Counted from the first letter of the stretch, positions 8,826-17,778 are shown. The stretch: DNA of 64,000 bases from DATJHM01 sp963777355 (GCA_963777355.1 CAVZQK010000010.1:310001-374000), one strand, 5' to 3'. The notes: generated by a model not told the origin, from the letters alone. Translations and numbers: made by a program.

Positions 8826-8910
8826 TATTGTTAGCTAATTGCTTGTGTGCGTTCGTGTTGGTACAACATACACCTTCACTTGCGTTGAGTTGGCGGGTTA
8901 GCTAACAGTA
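8826..8910. repeat. 13-base inverted repeat flanking a 59-base spacer
   Basis: TATTGTTAGCTAA (8826-8838) and TTAGCTAACAGTA (8898-8910) are inverted copies with one mismatch; each arm contains the palindrome TTAGCTAA. The right arm ends 21 bases before the WD40 start codon, so the pair could be two operator sites looping the promoter or the ends of a tiny insertion. Confidence 0.45.
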
Positions 8911-8931
8911 TCAACTTCAAAAGGACTTTTT

Positions 8932-9699
8932 ATGGAGCAGGTAAAAGCTAAATACTATAGAAGCGTGATGGATGCTATGTACTACTTCTATCTATATGTA
9001 GAAACCTTGCTTAGTATTAAAAAGAGGGATAGAGTGACAAAAAGGGGGAAGAGGATTTATGAGCGTATTACCACCGATATCATGGACCAAGGAGCTTGGT
9101 CACCGGTGGGAACCTATATCGCGGCGACAGATGTTACCGGTTGGCTGTACGTGTGGGAGGCAGAAACAGGACAGAAGGTGTTTGAACGTCAAGCACATGC
9201 GTATTCGTTGAGTGCATTGAGGTGGTCTCCAACAGGCAGAGAACTGGTCACCTGTGATACGGCAGGGAACGTGGTGATCTGGGAAGTGCCTTCTGGCCGT
9301 GTGAGGTATCGCTATGAGTATCCTGAGGAGGAAAGTGATGCGGAAGGCAGAGGGGGGAGCCAAACAAGAGCAGCGTGGTCTCCCGATGGTCAGTTTCTGG
9401 CTTCAAATGGTCTGGTGGGATCACAGCGCGTGCTTGAAGTTTGGAATGCGTCGACGGGAGAGAGGCGGGCAGCCTGGGCTGTTGGGCCATATGCTGCTTC
9501 TCTGCTTTGGTCTCCAAATGGAAAATATCTAGCGATGGGTGATGATAGGGGAGTGGTGCACTTGTGGAATCTCTTTACTGGAAAGCGAGTAAAGAGTTAT
9601 CGGAGGCCGCGTATGACACAACTAAATTCCGTCATTCATACGTCGCGAAGTCCGCTTCCGTTCAATTTGCTAAAAAGGGGATGGGTGATGCATTTGTAA
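8932..9699 (+). CDS. WD40-repeat protein, probably C-terminally truncated
   Basis: The 255-residue protein has a helical start (residues 1-50) and then four WD40-type blades: GAWSPVGTYIAATDVTGWLYVWEAETG (split here at about 52-78), LRWSPTGRELVTCD with VVIWEVPSG, AAWSPDGQFLASNG with LEVWNASTG, and LLWSPNGKYLAMGD with VHLWNLFTG. Four blades are fewer than the 6-8 that close a propeller, and after residue 222 the sequence turns into non-WD40 residues, so the gene appears cut short or ends in a rearranged tail. A ribosome site (AAAGGA) sits 7 bases before the ATG. Such proteins act as interaction scaffolds; the partner is unknown. Confidence 0.75.
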   Translation: MEQVKAKYYRSVMDAMYYFYLYVETLLSIKKRDRVTKRGKRIYERITTDIMDQGAWSPVGTYIAATDVTGWLYVWEAETGQKVFERQAHAYSLSALRWSPTGRELVTCDTAGNVVIWEVPSGRVRYRYEYPEEESDAEGRGGSQTRAAWSPDGQFLASNGLVGSQRVLEVWNASTGERRAAWAVGPYAASLLWSPNGKYLAMGDDRGVVHLWNLFTGKRVKSYRRPRMTQLNSVIHTSRSPLPFNLLKRGWVMHL

Positions 9700-9718
9700 C
9701 ATCACTTATCCCCTTTTT
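9672..9718. terminator. Bidirectional terminator
   Basis: AAAAAGGGGATGGGTGATG (9672-9690) pairs with CATCACTTATCCCCTTTTT (9700-9718) with one G-T wobble and a 9-base loop. The T-run at one end and A-run at the other let it stop transcripts from both convergent genes: the WD40 gene, whose stop codon lies within it, and the ABC exporter operon. Confidence 0.8.
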
Positions 9719-9763
9719 CGCTATCCTGTTTTCTGTTAGAAAGACTTTCAAGAGGTATATAGC

Positions 9764-11659
9764 TTACACAGCTTCTTCCACAAGGCCACGCCCGGTAAAC
9801 TGGCTATTATACAGATCTGCATAGAAGCCGTTCCTGGCGAGGAGCTCTTCATGGGTACCCTTCTCAATAATCGAGCCATGATTCATGACAAGAATCAGAT
9901 CGGCATCGCGAATTGTAGAGAGGCGGTGCGCAATCACAAAGCTCGTTCGGCCCTTCATCAGCTCGGCCATCGCCTTCTGAATCTGCAACTCTGTACGGGT
10001 ATCAACGCTGCTGGTGGCTTCATCCAGAATGAGAATCTCTGGATCGGCCAGGAAGGCACGAGCGATAGTCAGCAACTGTTTTTGACCCTGAGAGATGTTG
10101 GTGGCCTCTTCGTTGAGTTCAGTGTTATAACCTTCAGGTAGCGTTCTGATAAAGTGATCCGCGTTGGCCGTTTTCGAGGCGCGAATGATCTCATCCTCGC
10201 TGGCTCCGGCGCGTCCATAGGCGATATTATCGTGAATAGTGCCGTGGAAGAGCCAGGTATCCTGGAGCACCATACCAAACGTGCGGCGCAGAGCTCCGCG
10301 TTTGAGTTCAGTGATATTGATGCCATCGACCAGAATCTCGCCGCCGTTCACCTCGTAGAAACGCATCAACAGATTGACCAGGGTTGTTTTACCCGCGCCA
10401 GTCGGACCGACAATCGCGATCATCTGTCCAGGCTGGACATTGATATTCATATCCTCCATCAGCATGGCATCTTCTTTGTAGCCAAATCTGACATGGCGGA
10501 ACTCAACTGCGCCCTGTGGATTCTCAATAACTTTGGCATCTGCCGCTTCCGGAGTCTGCTCTTCCTCGTCGAGCAGTTCAAAGATGCGCTCTGCTGAGGC
10601 CATCGTAGATTGAATCACATTCGCAATATTCGCCAGTTGCGTAATCGGCATCGTAAACTGTTGTGCATATTGAATAAACGCCTGCACATCGCCAATGGAG
10701 ATTGCGCCGCGTGTGACCATAATACCGCCGACCACGGCGACAAAGACATAGCCGAGGTTACCGACAAAGCGCATCAGCGGCATAATAATACCGGATACAA
10801 ACTGCGCTCGCCAACCGGCGTTATACAATTGTTCGTTTAATGTCTCAAAAGTAACAATCGAATCGTTTTCACGTCCAAAGGCTTTGACAATTTTATGGCC
10901 GGTGTACATCTCCTCAACGTGTCCATTGAGATGCCCCAATGAGCGCTGTTGCTGGCGGAAGTAATTTTGTGAGCGTTTGGCAATACCCATAGTGACCAGC
11001 AGGCTGAGGGGGAGCGTCAGAATGACGACCAGGCTGAGGACCCAGCTAATCGTAAGCATCAGCACGATAACGCCAAGCAGGGTAACTGCTGAGCTAATAA
11101 GCTGCGTAATGCTCTGCTGAAGCGTCGTACTGATATTATCCATATCGTTGACAGCGCGACTGAGGATTTCTCCGTGTGTGCGCGAGTCATAAAACTTTAG
11201 CGGCAGACGAGACAATTTCTCATCGACCTCGCGGCGCATCTGATAGACCGTTCTTTGGGCCACACCAGCCATCACATACTGCTGAATATACATAAAGATG
11301 GAACTGATAATGTAGAGACCGAGCAGAATCAGCAGGACGTTAGCGATATAGGTAAAGTCGATGCCAGGTCCTGCGGGATTGCGATATTTCGCAATCAGTC
11401 CCTGGAAGAGTTTGGTTGTTGCCAGTCCAAGAATCTTTGGTCCCACAATATTGAATATCGTACCCAGAATCGCGGCGACCAGCACAATGGTCAGACGATA
11501 TTTCTGTGGTAGGAAGTAGCCAAGTAAGCGATTGAAGGTTTTGTTGAAGTCCTTTGGCTTCTCAACGGGCCTACCCATAGCGCCCATAGGGCCTCTGCCC
11601 ATAGGGCCTGGACCCATAGGGCCTGCATTTGCTGATCCTTGTCTTTGCGTCTGGCTCAT
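9764..11659 (-). CDS. ABC exporter half-transporter (heterodimer subunit with degenerate signature)
   Basis: The 631-residue protein has a Met/Gly/Pro-rich start (residues 1-30), six membrane helices (about 50-345) and an ATPase domain (about 380-620). Walker A is GPTGAGKTT, Walker B is ILILDEATSSVD with the catalytic Glu, and the switch His is present (FVIAHRLST). The signature is NISQGQKQ instead of LSGGQ. Its partner, which overlaps by 4 bases upstream, has a normal signature but a changed Walker B, so the pair fits heterodimeric multidrug exporters such as LmrCD/BmrCD with one active and one degenerate ATP site. Substrates are likely drugs or lipids. Expression should follow the upstream MarR gene. 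Confidence 0.92.
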   Translation of the reverse strand: MSQTQRQGSANAGPMGPGPMGRGPMGAMGRPVEKPKDFNKTFNRLLGYFLPQKYRLTIVLVAAILGTIFNIVGPKILGLATTKLFQGLIAKYRNPAGPGIDFTYIANVLLILLGLYIISSIFMYIQQYVMAGVAQRTVYQMRREVDEKLSRLPLKFYDSRTHGEILSRAVNDMDNISTTLQQSITQLISSAVTLLGVIVLMLTISWVLSLVVILTLPLSLLVTMGIAKRSQNYFRQQQRSLGHLNGHVEEMYTGHKIVKAFGRENDSIVTFETLNEQLYNAGWRAQFVSGIIMPLMRFVGNLGYVFVAVVGGIMVTRGAISIGDVQAFIQYAQQFTMPITQLANIANVIQSTMASAERIFELLDEEEQTPEAADAKVIENPQGAVEFRHVRFGYKEDAMLMEDMNINVQPGQMIAIVGPTGAGKTTLVNLLMRFYEVNGGEILVDGINITELKRGALRRTFGMVLQDTWLFHGTIHDNIAYGRAGASEDEIIRASKTANADHFIRTLPEGYNTELNEEATNISQGQKQLLTIARAFLADPEILILDEATSSVDTRTELQIQKAMAELMKGRTSFVIAHRLSTIRDADLILVMNHGSIIEKGTHEELLARNGFYADLYNSQFTGRGLVEEAV

Positions 11660-13386
11660 GATGCAATCTCCTCTAAAGAGAGCTGCGAGGTGACGATTTC
11701 GCGATAGACCTCACTGGTTCTCATCAAATCTTGATGGGTGCCGATACCTGCAATGCGTCCTTCATCCAGAACGATAATCTGATCTGCATCCATAACTGTA
11801 CTGACCCGCTGAGCCACAATGAGCACCGTTGCATCAAGAGTTTCTTTCTTGAGGGCCGCACGCAGTTTTGCGTCCGTTTTAAAATCGAGCGCTGAGAAAC
11901 TATCATCAAAAATGTAAATTTCTGGTTTTCGCACGATTGCTCGTGCAATCGAAAGGCGCTGCTTCTGACCGCCGGAGACGTTTGTGCCGCCTTGAGCAAT
12001 CTCTGAGGAGAAGCCGTCTGGCATCTCTGAGATGAATTCACTGGCCTGGGCCACTCTGGCGGCGTATTGTATCTCTTCGTCTGTGGCATCTTCTTTACCA
12101 TAGCGGATATTATCGCTGATCGTGCCGGAGAAGAGGACTGCTTTTTGTGGCACAAAGCCGATTTTTGCCCGCAGATAGTCCTGCGACATCTCGCGCAGAT
12201 CAACGCCGTCGATCAGGAGATGGCCGCTATCAATATCATAGAAGCGGGGAATCAGACTTATCAGCGTTGATTTCCCTGAGCCAGTGCCACCAATAATGGC
12301 CGTAACCTCGCCTGGGCGGGCGCTAAAAGAGAGATTAGAGAGGGCAGGCTCTTCCGCGCCGGGATAGCTGAAGGTGACATCCTGAAACTCAATATAGCCT
12401 CTGCGCTCATTAGCTTCTTTTACCTGCTCGGCGTCCTTGATTTCGGGCTTAATTGCCAGAACCTCATTGATTCTATCCGCCGAGGCAGCGGCACGCGGTA
12501 GCATGACGAACATCATAGAAAGCATCAGCAGAGCGAACAGAATTTGCATCGCGTATTGCAGAAAGGCAATCAGTGCGCCGACTTGCATCTGTCCATTGCT
12601 GATGCGGATCGCGCCGAACCAGAGGATAGCCACGCTCGAAACGTTTAGCACAAGCATCATAAATGGCATCAGAATGGCCATCAAGCGATTGACTCTGATC
12701 GCGACATCTGTCAGATCGAGGTTAGCAATGTCAAAACGCTGCTCTTCCTGCCTATCGCGGTCAAAGGCGCGAATAACACGCACACCTGTCAGACCTTCAT
12801 CCAGAATAAGATTGAGCCGGTCTAATTTCTTTTGCATCACCTGAAAAAGAGGGATCGCTTTGCTCATAAGTAAGGCAATCGCAATAATCAGCACGGGGAC
12901 GCAGACCAGCAGAATCCAGGAGAGCCCGACATCCTGATTGAGTGCCAGGATAATGCCGCCAATCATCATCATAGGGGCGGTAATCATCATGCCAAGAACA
13001 ATCACCAGGACTTGTTGGACCTGGGTGGTATCGTTCGTTGTTCTTGTAATTAAAGAGGCCGTGCTTACCTGGTCAAATTCATGCAGCGAAAAATGTTCTA
13101 CATGCGTAAAAATCTTGCTACGAATAATTTTGCCAAAGCCGGTAGCGACTCTAGATGAATAAAAGCTGCCAATCACCGCGCAGATAGTGCCTGCGATAGT
13201 AATTAGCAACATCAGACCGCCGATCCTCCAGATGTAGCCGGTGTCATTTTTCGCAATGCCATAGTCTACAATATTTGCCATCAGTGTTGGCAGATAGAGA
13301 TTGGCCATAGATTGCGCAAAGGCCAGCACGAGTACGAGTATAAGTGCTAGCCGATACGGTTTTATAAACCGAAGCAATTGAATCAT
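11656..13386 (-). CDS. ABC exporter half-transporter (heterodimer subunit with degenerate Walker B)
   Basis: This 576-residue protein has six membrane helices (about 15-310) and an ATPase domain (about 335-570). Walker A is GGTGSGKST and the signature is the canonical VSGGQKQR. Walker B reads IYIFDDSFSALD, where Asp replaces the catalytic Glu, and the switch residue is Gln (IVAQRVST) in place of His. These two changes are the known mark of the non-hydrolysing site contributor in LmrC/TM287-type heterodimers. Its ATG overlaps the end of the MarR gene upstream (ATGA) and its stop overlaps the start of the partner subunit, so the three are translationally coupled. Confidence 0.92.
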   Translation of the reverse strand: MIQLLRFIKPYRLALILVLVLAFAQSMANLYLPTLMANIVDYGIAKNDTGYIWRIGGLMLLITIAGTICAVIGSFYSSRVATGFGKIIRSKIFTHVEHFSLHEFDQVSTASLITRTTNDTTQVQQVLVIVLGMMITAPMMMIGGIILALNQDVGLSWILLVCVPVLIIAIALLMSKAIPLFQVMQKKLDRLNLILDEGLTGVRVIRAFDRDRQEEQRFDIANLDLTDVAIRVNRLMAILMPFMMLVLNVSSVAILWFGAIRISNGQMQVGALIAFLQYAMQILFALLMLSMMFVMLPRAAASADRINEVLAIKPEIKDAEQVKEANERRGYIEFQDVTFSYPGAEEPALSNLSFSARPGEVTAIIGGTGSGKSTLISLIPRFYDIDSGHLLIDGVDLREMSQDYLRAKIGFVPQKAVLFSGTISDNIRYGKEDATDEEIQYAARVAQASEFISEMPDGFSSEIAQGGTNVSGGQKQRLSIARAIVRKPEIYIFDDSFSALDFKTDAKLRAALKKETLDATVLIVAQRVSTVMDADQIIVLDEGRIAGIGTHQDLMRTSEVYREIVTSQLSLEEIAS

Positions 13387-13876
13387 GCTTCTTCCTCTCC
13401 ATTCCAGTGTTCGTAAGCCGCCATGCCCGCATCCTTTTCCTGGAAATAGCGAAACGTCGTTGATAATAGGTCGATAAGTTGATTGGTCTGTTCCTCTCCC
13501 AGGTAATTAATCAGTCCACGCATAGATTCTAAAAACATATCCATCGCCTGTTGAGCAACCAGCTCGCCCTTGTCTGTCAGATGTAAGGCTAATTGAGCGT
13601 CGATCTGTTGGATCAATATGCCTGGTAATAAGTCCATGAGCTTCAAGGCCATTCAGAAGCTGGGTAATCGTTGGAGAGGTAACACGAAGCCGCTTGCTAA
13701 TCTCTGACACATTGATTTCTGGGCCATGTATATTTTTGCCCCTTTTAATGCAGACAAGCACCTTGGATTTCGCTTGGCTTATATCCTGCAATTGATGGTT
13801 GATGCCAGCGTAACTTTTTAAACTCCATCAGCGTTCTGAGCAGTCTTTGCTCAGTAATGGTCTCAGCTTGCTTCAT
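13383..13876 (-). pseudogene. MarR family regulator of the ABC exporter, with two frameshifts
   Basis: Three frames join to make a normal MarR of about 165 residues. Frame one starts at ATG 13876 (MKQAETITEQRLLRTLMEF, to YKPSEI); frame two carries the winged helix (NVSEISKRLRVTSPTITQLLNGLE, then DPTDRRSI); frame three carries the C-terminal dimerisation helices (LTDKGELVAQQAMDMFLE). Dropping one base at about 13765 and another at about 13581 restores KPSEIKVLVCIKRG and ISLTLTDKGE. The gene is first in the exporter operon and overlaps it by 4 bases, and a palindromic operator lies in its promoter, so autorepression relieved by a drug-like ligand is inferred. Both shifts are single extra bases; error is possible. 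Confidence 0.8.
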
Positions 13877-13927
13877 TTGCTGCCCTTTGTCCAGTTGATA
13901 AGTGAAGATAGATAACAAAGTAAATTG

Positions 13928-13968
13928 TTAGGCAACCTAATTATATAGGCGAAAAAATAGAAAGTCAA
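13928..13968 (-). promoter_or_regulatory. Sigma-70-type promoter with MarR operator for the exporter operon
   Basis: On the minus strand TTGACT (13968-13963), a 17-base spacer, and TATAAT (13945-13940) form a near-consensus promoter. Directly after the -10 lies the perfect palindrome TTAGG-TTG-CCTAA (13940-13928), covering the expected transcription start. Its placement, 52 bases before the marR start, fits a repressor that blocks initiation. Confidence 0.8.
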
Positions 13969-14143
13969 GGTTACTTTCCTCTTATTCTGTTTTGCTTTCA
14001 CTATCTGCTGGATATGTGAGCCAGCGTTTATCGCCTTCATAGGGATAGACATGCGATACTACGGGAACAATCCGCTCCCAAAAGTGGCGACGCGTGTTTT
14101 GTTTTTCCTTTTACCGCTTTATCTCTATATTTCTTTATAGAAA

Positions 14144-14154
14144 TATGATATAGT
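14144..14154 (+). promoter_or_regulatory. Possible extended -10 promoter of the kinase gene
   Basis: TGATATAGT (14146-14154) fits an extended -10 (TGnTATAAT) with no clear -35; it follows an 8-base inverted repeat (ATATTTCT...AGAAATAT, about 14127-14146). It lies about 90 bases before the kinase start. No other gene occupies 13877-14246. Confidence 0.35.
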
Positions 14155-14246
14155 ACTGCTGGAATTCTCTGAGCGCCCTCAACGACTTATAGAATGAGAA
14201 AGCCAGTCTGCTAAGATTCGCTGTATAGAAAAGCGGGAGAGGTTAC

Positions 14247-16181
14247 ATGACAGATCGCGTTGGGCAACAACTTGGCAATTACTGGTTGCTCCGCTTGCTT
14301 GGATCAGGGGGCTTTGCAGAGGTCTATCTTGGGCAGCACGTTCGTCTCAATACCTATGCAGCTATCAAAGTGTTGCGTACCCATATTGCGGGGGCAGATG
14401 TAGAGAGTTTTGAGCGTGAAGCTCAAATCATTGCCAGCCTTGTTCATCCTCATATTGTCCATGTCTGGGATTTTGATGTTGAGCAAGGGGTGGCATTTCT
14501 GGTGATGGACTATGCCCCCAGTGGTTCGTTACGTACCCTTCATCCCAAAGGCCGTAGGATTCCTCTGCCTGTTGTGCTTTTGTACGTCCACCAGGTTGCC
14601 AACGCGTTACAATTTGCGCATGATCGTCACCTGATTCATCGGGATGTGAAACCAGAAAATATCTTGTTGAAGCGCCAGGGAGAGGTTCTACTGAGCGACT
14701 TTGGGATTGCGACGATTGTGCCAACGACGAATTCGCCCAGTATTTTTCAGGGGGAAGGGGGAACCTATCCCTATATGGCTCCTGAACAGATTAAAGGGAA
14801 GCCTGTACGTGCCAGCGATCAGTATGCTCTGGCGATCTGTGTCTATGAATGGCTCACGGGAACGCGCCCCTTCAAGGGCACTGGCCCCGAAATTGCGATG
14901 CAGCATCTGCACGCCGATCCTCCGCCATTACAAAGACCTGGTCTTGATATCTCTCCTAAAATTGAGGCTGTGGTACTCAAGGCGTTGAGTAAAGATCCCA
15001 AAGAGCGATTCCCGACAATTCGCGCCTTTGCCGACGCGTTGCAAGCTGCCAGTCATACTGAAGCTCCTGCCCCAGATATAGAGACTATCCCCACATTACA
15101 ACCTGTGAGTACCGTGCCACTCGCGCCTTCCGCGCTTTCCCCTCTTCAGTTGCGTATAAGCGGATCGGACGAGAATGAGTTGAAGCCACAAAGTGGAGAG
15201 ATGCCTTTCTTCCCTCAAAAGGAGCGGAGCGTGCGTTCATTGTCAATCAATCGTCAGAAGTTGTTTTTGCCTCTCGTTCTCCTGTTGTTGTTTGTCCTTC
15301 TACTCAGCGGTGGAGGAATGTATTTCCTTCTTTCTGAAAAGTCCTCTTCGGGTAGCACTTCTCCTGGTTCTGCCGCTTCGCCTGGTGTACAGCAGACCCG
15401 ACCAGTAAAAACAGTCGCCGCATTACTCAGTCCATCTCCTACGCCAGCTCCAACTCCATCTCCTACCACTAATCCTCTGGTGACTGCCACGGCTGCGGCT
15501 GCGCTGCAATATTATACGCAGTATACTAATGGCACGCCGACCCAAGAATATACGCCAGGCAATCTTGGTCAGTGGATCAATGGTTCACCAGGATATGGCA
15601 GTTGCGAGAATAATGGTGCGCAAGGTTACGATATTGTGCCCAAAACTTTTGGCGATACAGAAGTCTGTGTTGCGCCGCCTCCTGGCGTTACTAGCGGCGA
15701 TTTTGCTGTTCAGGTTGCGTTGACAGTAAATCATGGGACTGGCGCAGCACTTGGATTTGGTTTCGCACTTCCTACTGCCGGGAAGTTGTTTAATGGAGAG
15801 TATTATTACTTTGGTTTTTGTCGCGTTGATAGTGGTAATTACTGTCCATCAGGCGACGTCTTTCTCGATCATGCCCAAAATGGTGCATTTGCACAGTGTA
15901 TGGGGCCCGATCCTAATCCTGATTATTCAACCAGTGGTAATGCCTGTAGCAAAACGTTTGCCGCAGTGAATACCCCTCTTGGTGCGACAAACGTTCTTAC
16001 GGTAATCGTCGTTCGTGGTGCTATTTATCTGTATCTGAATACCAGCTTTATCATGGTATTTCAGCCTACCGCACCAGTGAACTATTCGCCTTATGGGCAG
16101 GTGGGTGTTGCCGCTGTAGAAGGCGGGGAGGCGACGGACGTTACCTTTCAGTCTCTGAAGATTTGGAAGGTCCAGAGCTAG
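14247..16181 (+). CDS. Transmembrane Ser/Thr protein kinase with extracellular beta-sandwich domain
   Basis: The 644-residue protein has a cytoplasmic kinase domain (residues 12-275): glycine loop GSGGFAEV 19-26, catalytic Lys41, HRDVKPEN 131-138, DFG 151-153, and APEQ in the activation segment. A Pro/Ser/Thr linker leads to one membrane helix at about 335-357 (LFLPLVLLLLFVLLLSG...). Outside lies a Pro/Thr spacer with a TPSPT-type repeat and then a beta-rich domain (about 420-642) with paired Cys residues and the LALTVN/GFGFALP pattern of a laminin-G or 3-keto-glycoside-hydrolase-like sandwich. It probably senses a cell-surface ligand. All catalytic residues are intact. The start follows GGGAGAGG at proper spacing. 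Confidence 0.92.
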   Translation: MTDRVGQQLGNYWLLRLLGSGGFAEVYLGQHVRLNTYAAIKVLRTHIAGADVESFEREAQIIASLVHPHIVHVWDFDVEQGVAFLVMDYAPSGSLRTLHPKGRRIPLPVVLLYVHQVANALQFAHDRHLIHRDVKPENILLKRQGEVLLSDFGIATIVPTTNSPSIFQGEGGTYPYMAPEQIKGKPVRASDQYALAICVYEWLTGTRPFKGTGPEIAMQHLHADPPPLQRPGLDISPKIEAVVLKALSKDPKERFPTIRAFADALQAASHTEAPAPDIETIPTLQPVSTVPLAPSALSPLQLRISGSDENELKPQSGEMPFFPQKERSVRSLSINRQKLFLPLVLLLLFVLLLSGGGMYFLLSEKSSSGSTSPGSAASPGVQQTRPVKTVAALLSPSPTPAPTPSPTTNPLVTATAAAALQYYTQYTNGTPTQEYTPGNLGQWINGSPGYGSCENNGAQGYDIVPKTFGDTEVCVAPPPGVTSGDFAVQVALTVNHGTGAALGFGFALPTAGKLFNGEYYYFGFCRVDSGNYCPSGDVFLDHAQNGAFAQCMGPDPNPDYSTSGNACSKTFAAVNTPLGATNVLTVIVVRGAIYLYLNTSFIMVFQPTAPVNYSPYGQVGVAAVEGGEATDVTFQSLKIWKVQS

Positions 16182-16209
16182 CAAAGCCGCTTCAAATGCA
16201 TCTTATCCT

Positions 16210-16419
16210 TTATCGTTCGACAAGCTCATTAGGAGAGACTTTTAGTTCTTTCACGCTTCCCTCTACACGTGCTCGAATAATAACGTCATTCTCCTCCTGG
16301 CGAACAACCACTCCTGGAATGGGAAGAGAGCGCTGTTCAAAACGAGAACGCCAGAGTACCAGATCTTGATTGTGGAATACTTTTTCCGGTCCATTTTGTA
16401 TCTGATTTATTGCCATCAC
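16210..16419 (-). CDS. Small conserved hypothetical protein
   Basis: This 69-residue basic protein (MMAINQIQNGPEKVFHNQD, then SRFEQRSLPIPGVVVRQEEN, then VIIRARVEGSVKELKV) looks like a compact beta-barrel of five strands, with no signal or membrane segment. A TAGGAAA ribosome site precedes the start by about 7 bases; the second Met (16416) is an equally good start. It is convergent with the kinase gene, ending 28 bases from it. The regular strand pattern and codon use argue that it is real; the family was not identified. Confidence 0.6.
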   Translation of the reverse strand: MMAINQIQNGPEKVFHNQDLVLWRSRFEQRSLPIPGVVVRQEENDVIIRARVEGSVKELKVSPNELVER

Positions 16420-16704
16420 AATTTCCTACCACTATTTTTTATGAAAACACAGAAACAGGAGCAAAGATTTGTTGCGCTTCTGTATATTTTTTCTGATGTG
16501 TTTGCGCCGGTGCGAATCCTATAATAGAACGTCTCATTGTGTTTGTATACGAATCCAGACTTATTACCCACTTGTGTTATTCGTAAAACCGTTGTCTTGA
16601 GACATGGGGAGAGGAGGAGCATCCCTTTTTCTGGATGAAGAACAGACCTTGTTGATTGACTGATGACAAACTGAGCTGGTACAAGCAGGGGTTCTGAAAA
16701 ATCT
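16420..16704. other. Intergenic region, nothing recognised
   Basis: A 99-codon minus-strand frame crosses here but overlaps the next gene, has poor protein character (Cys- and Arg-rich run) and no ribosome site. No terminator with a T-run was seen. Confidence 0.4.
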
Positions 16705-17736
16705 CTAAGTGCCACTCTCGAAATGCTGATGTTGGTGCCGGACTTGTAGCAGTTCCTCTTCTATTTTGTGCCAAACCTGCTGCTCTGCTTGTTGGAGTGT
16801 CAGGCCCAACTTGTGCTTGTAGGATTCGCGCAAGAGGTCGAGGATACGCCTGGGGACAGTTGCGAGAATTGGCTGTTGTTGCTCTTGTGAGGGGAGAATG
16901 CTCAGCGTAATCTGTGGTAACCCATAGTAGTCTTCTTTGTTAAATGCAAGCGTGAGCATTTCGGAATACCCGTTGAGAATATCCAGGAGTGCCGGGGTGA
17001 AATAGTGTTCTTGTGTGCTGATTACATAGAGCCCGCCAGCGATACGATCCCCCATGAGAATGGGAATAGTCACACTGCTCTGTTCTTGCTCAATCCAGTG
17101 TAGAGGGGATGGTGATCCTGGCTCTGTGCTTCTTGACGTGATAATCTGGTGGCCGTCCTGAATTGCCATTCCACATGGTGATTCCGCGCCAAAAAACAGG
17201 GTCAGATCTTCAATGTTATAGCCGTTGACGCTTTGCTCCCAGAGGCCTGTACCGCGTGCGAGGATGATACGTAAACTTCGTACATACGGCGGATATCCAG
17301 AGGTCGGTGGAACACATTGGACGAGAGTGGCTAATGTTCCCAATTGATGGGGATCTAGATGCTTTAATAGCTGTTGTAAAATGAGAAGCTGAATACTTGA
17401 GTTGCGTAAGAATATGGCCTGACTCGCGTATGTATGGTGGATGCGCCGATAAAAGGGAGAAGGAATCTCTTGTATGGTGTTCTCAGGTTCGTCTTTGCTG
17501 ATGACGTGTTGGGGATAGGCTCTAGACAAGGCTTGTTGTAGCTCCTGAGTACCAATAATATTGGGAAGATGATGTAAGAGTGTTTCTACATTCTCCATCT
17601 GTGGTTGGGATATTCCAGTAGACCAACGCACAAGTGTCTGTGGATGCACTCCTAGCACCTGTGCTATATTTTTCCTTCTGGGAATATGAGCAATCAACTC
17701 CCCAAGCAAGTCACGCCAATCCCTTTGATCAGACAT
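16705..17736 (-). CDS. HTH and GAF-domain transcriptional regulator
   Basis: The 343-residue protein starts with an HTH (residues about 5-50): KNIAQVLGVHPQTLVRWSTG is the helix-turn-helix, recognisable from the SxQPQxxNVExLL tail used in Cro/XRE-like regulators. The middle (about 120-290) is a GAF-like sensor: LGTLATLVQCVPP, then RIILARGTGLWEQ, VTIPILMGDRIAGGLYV, and FTPALLDILNGYSEML. The C-terminal 60 residues form a helical, Gln/Glu-rich bundle possibly for dimerisation. The GAF ligand is unknown. It ends just inside the region downstream of the methyltransferase gene and shares its direction, with a 42-base gap, so co-transcription is possible. Confidence 0.75.
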   Translation of the reverse strand: MSDQRDWRDLLGELIAHIPRRKNIAQVLGVHPQTLVRWSTGISQPQMENVETLLHHLPNIIGTQELQQALSRAYPQHVISKDEPENTIQEIPSPFYRRIHHTYASQAIFLRNSSIQLLILQQLLKHLDPHQLGTLATLVQCVPPTSGYPPYVRSLRIILARGTGLWEQSVNGYNIEDLTLFFGAESPCGMAIQDGHQIITSRSTEPGSPSPLHWIEQEQSSVTIPILMGDRIAGGLYVISTQEHYFTPALLDILNGYSEMLTLAFNKEDYYGLPQITLSILPSQEQQQPILATVPRRILDLLRESYKHKLGLTLQQAEQQVWHKIEEELLQVRHQHQHFESGT

Positions 17737-17778
17737 TTTTAAATACTTCCTTCTGCTCCTCTTGTTAAAGCCGTGCTC

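Larger units (their letters stand above)
8546..8931. other. Intergenic region with hairpins, no gene
   Basis: No coding frame was found. The segment holds a strong hairpin (8737-8761) and a 13-base inverted repeat pair (8826-8910), listed separately, and two similar stretches (TTTTTCGAG near 8627 and near 8804, each followed by an A/C-rich tract and TAGG) that may be a degenerate direct repeat. The content suggests remains of a small mobile element upstream of the WD40 gene. Confidence 0.35.

Noticed and set aside
16416..16715. 99-codon minus-strand frame
   Set aside because: It overlaps the HTH-GAF gene end, has no ribosome site and has a Cys/Arg/Ser pattern unlike a folded protein.
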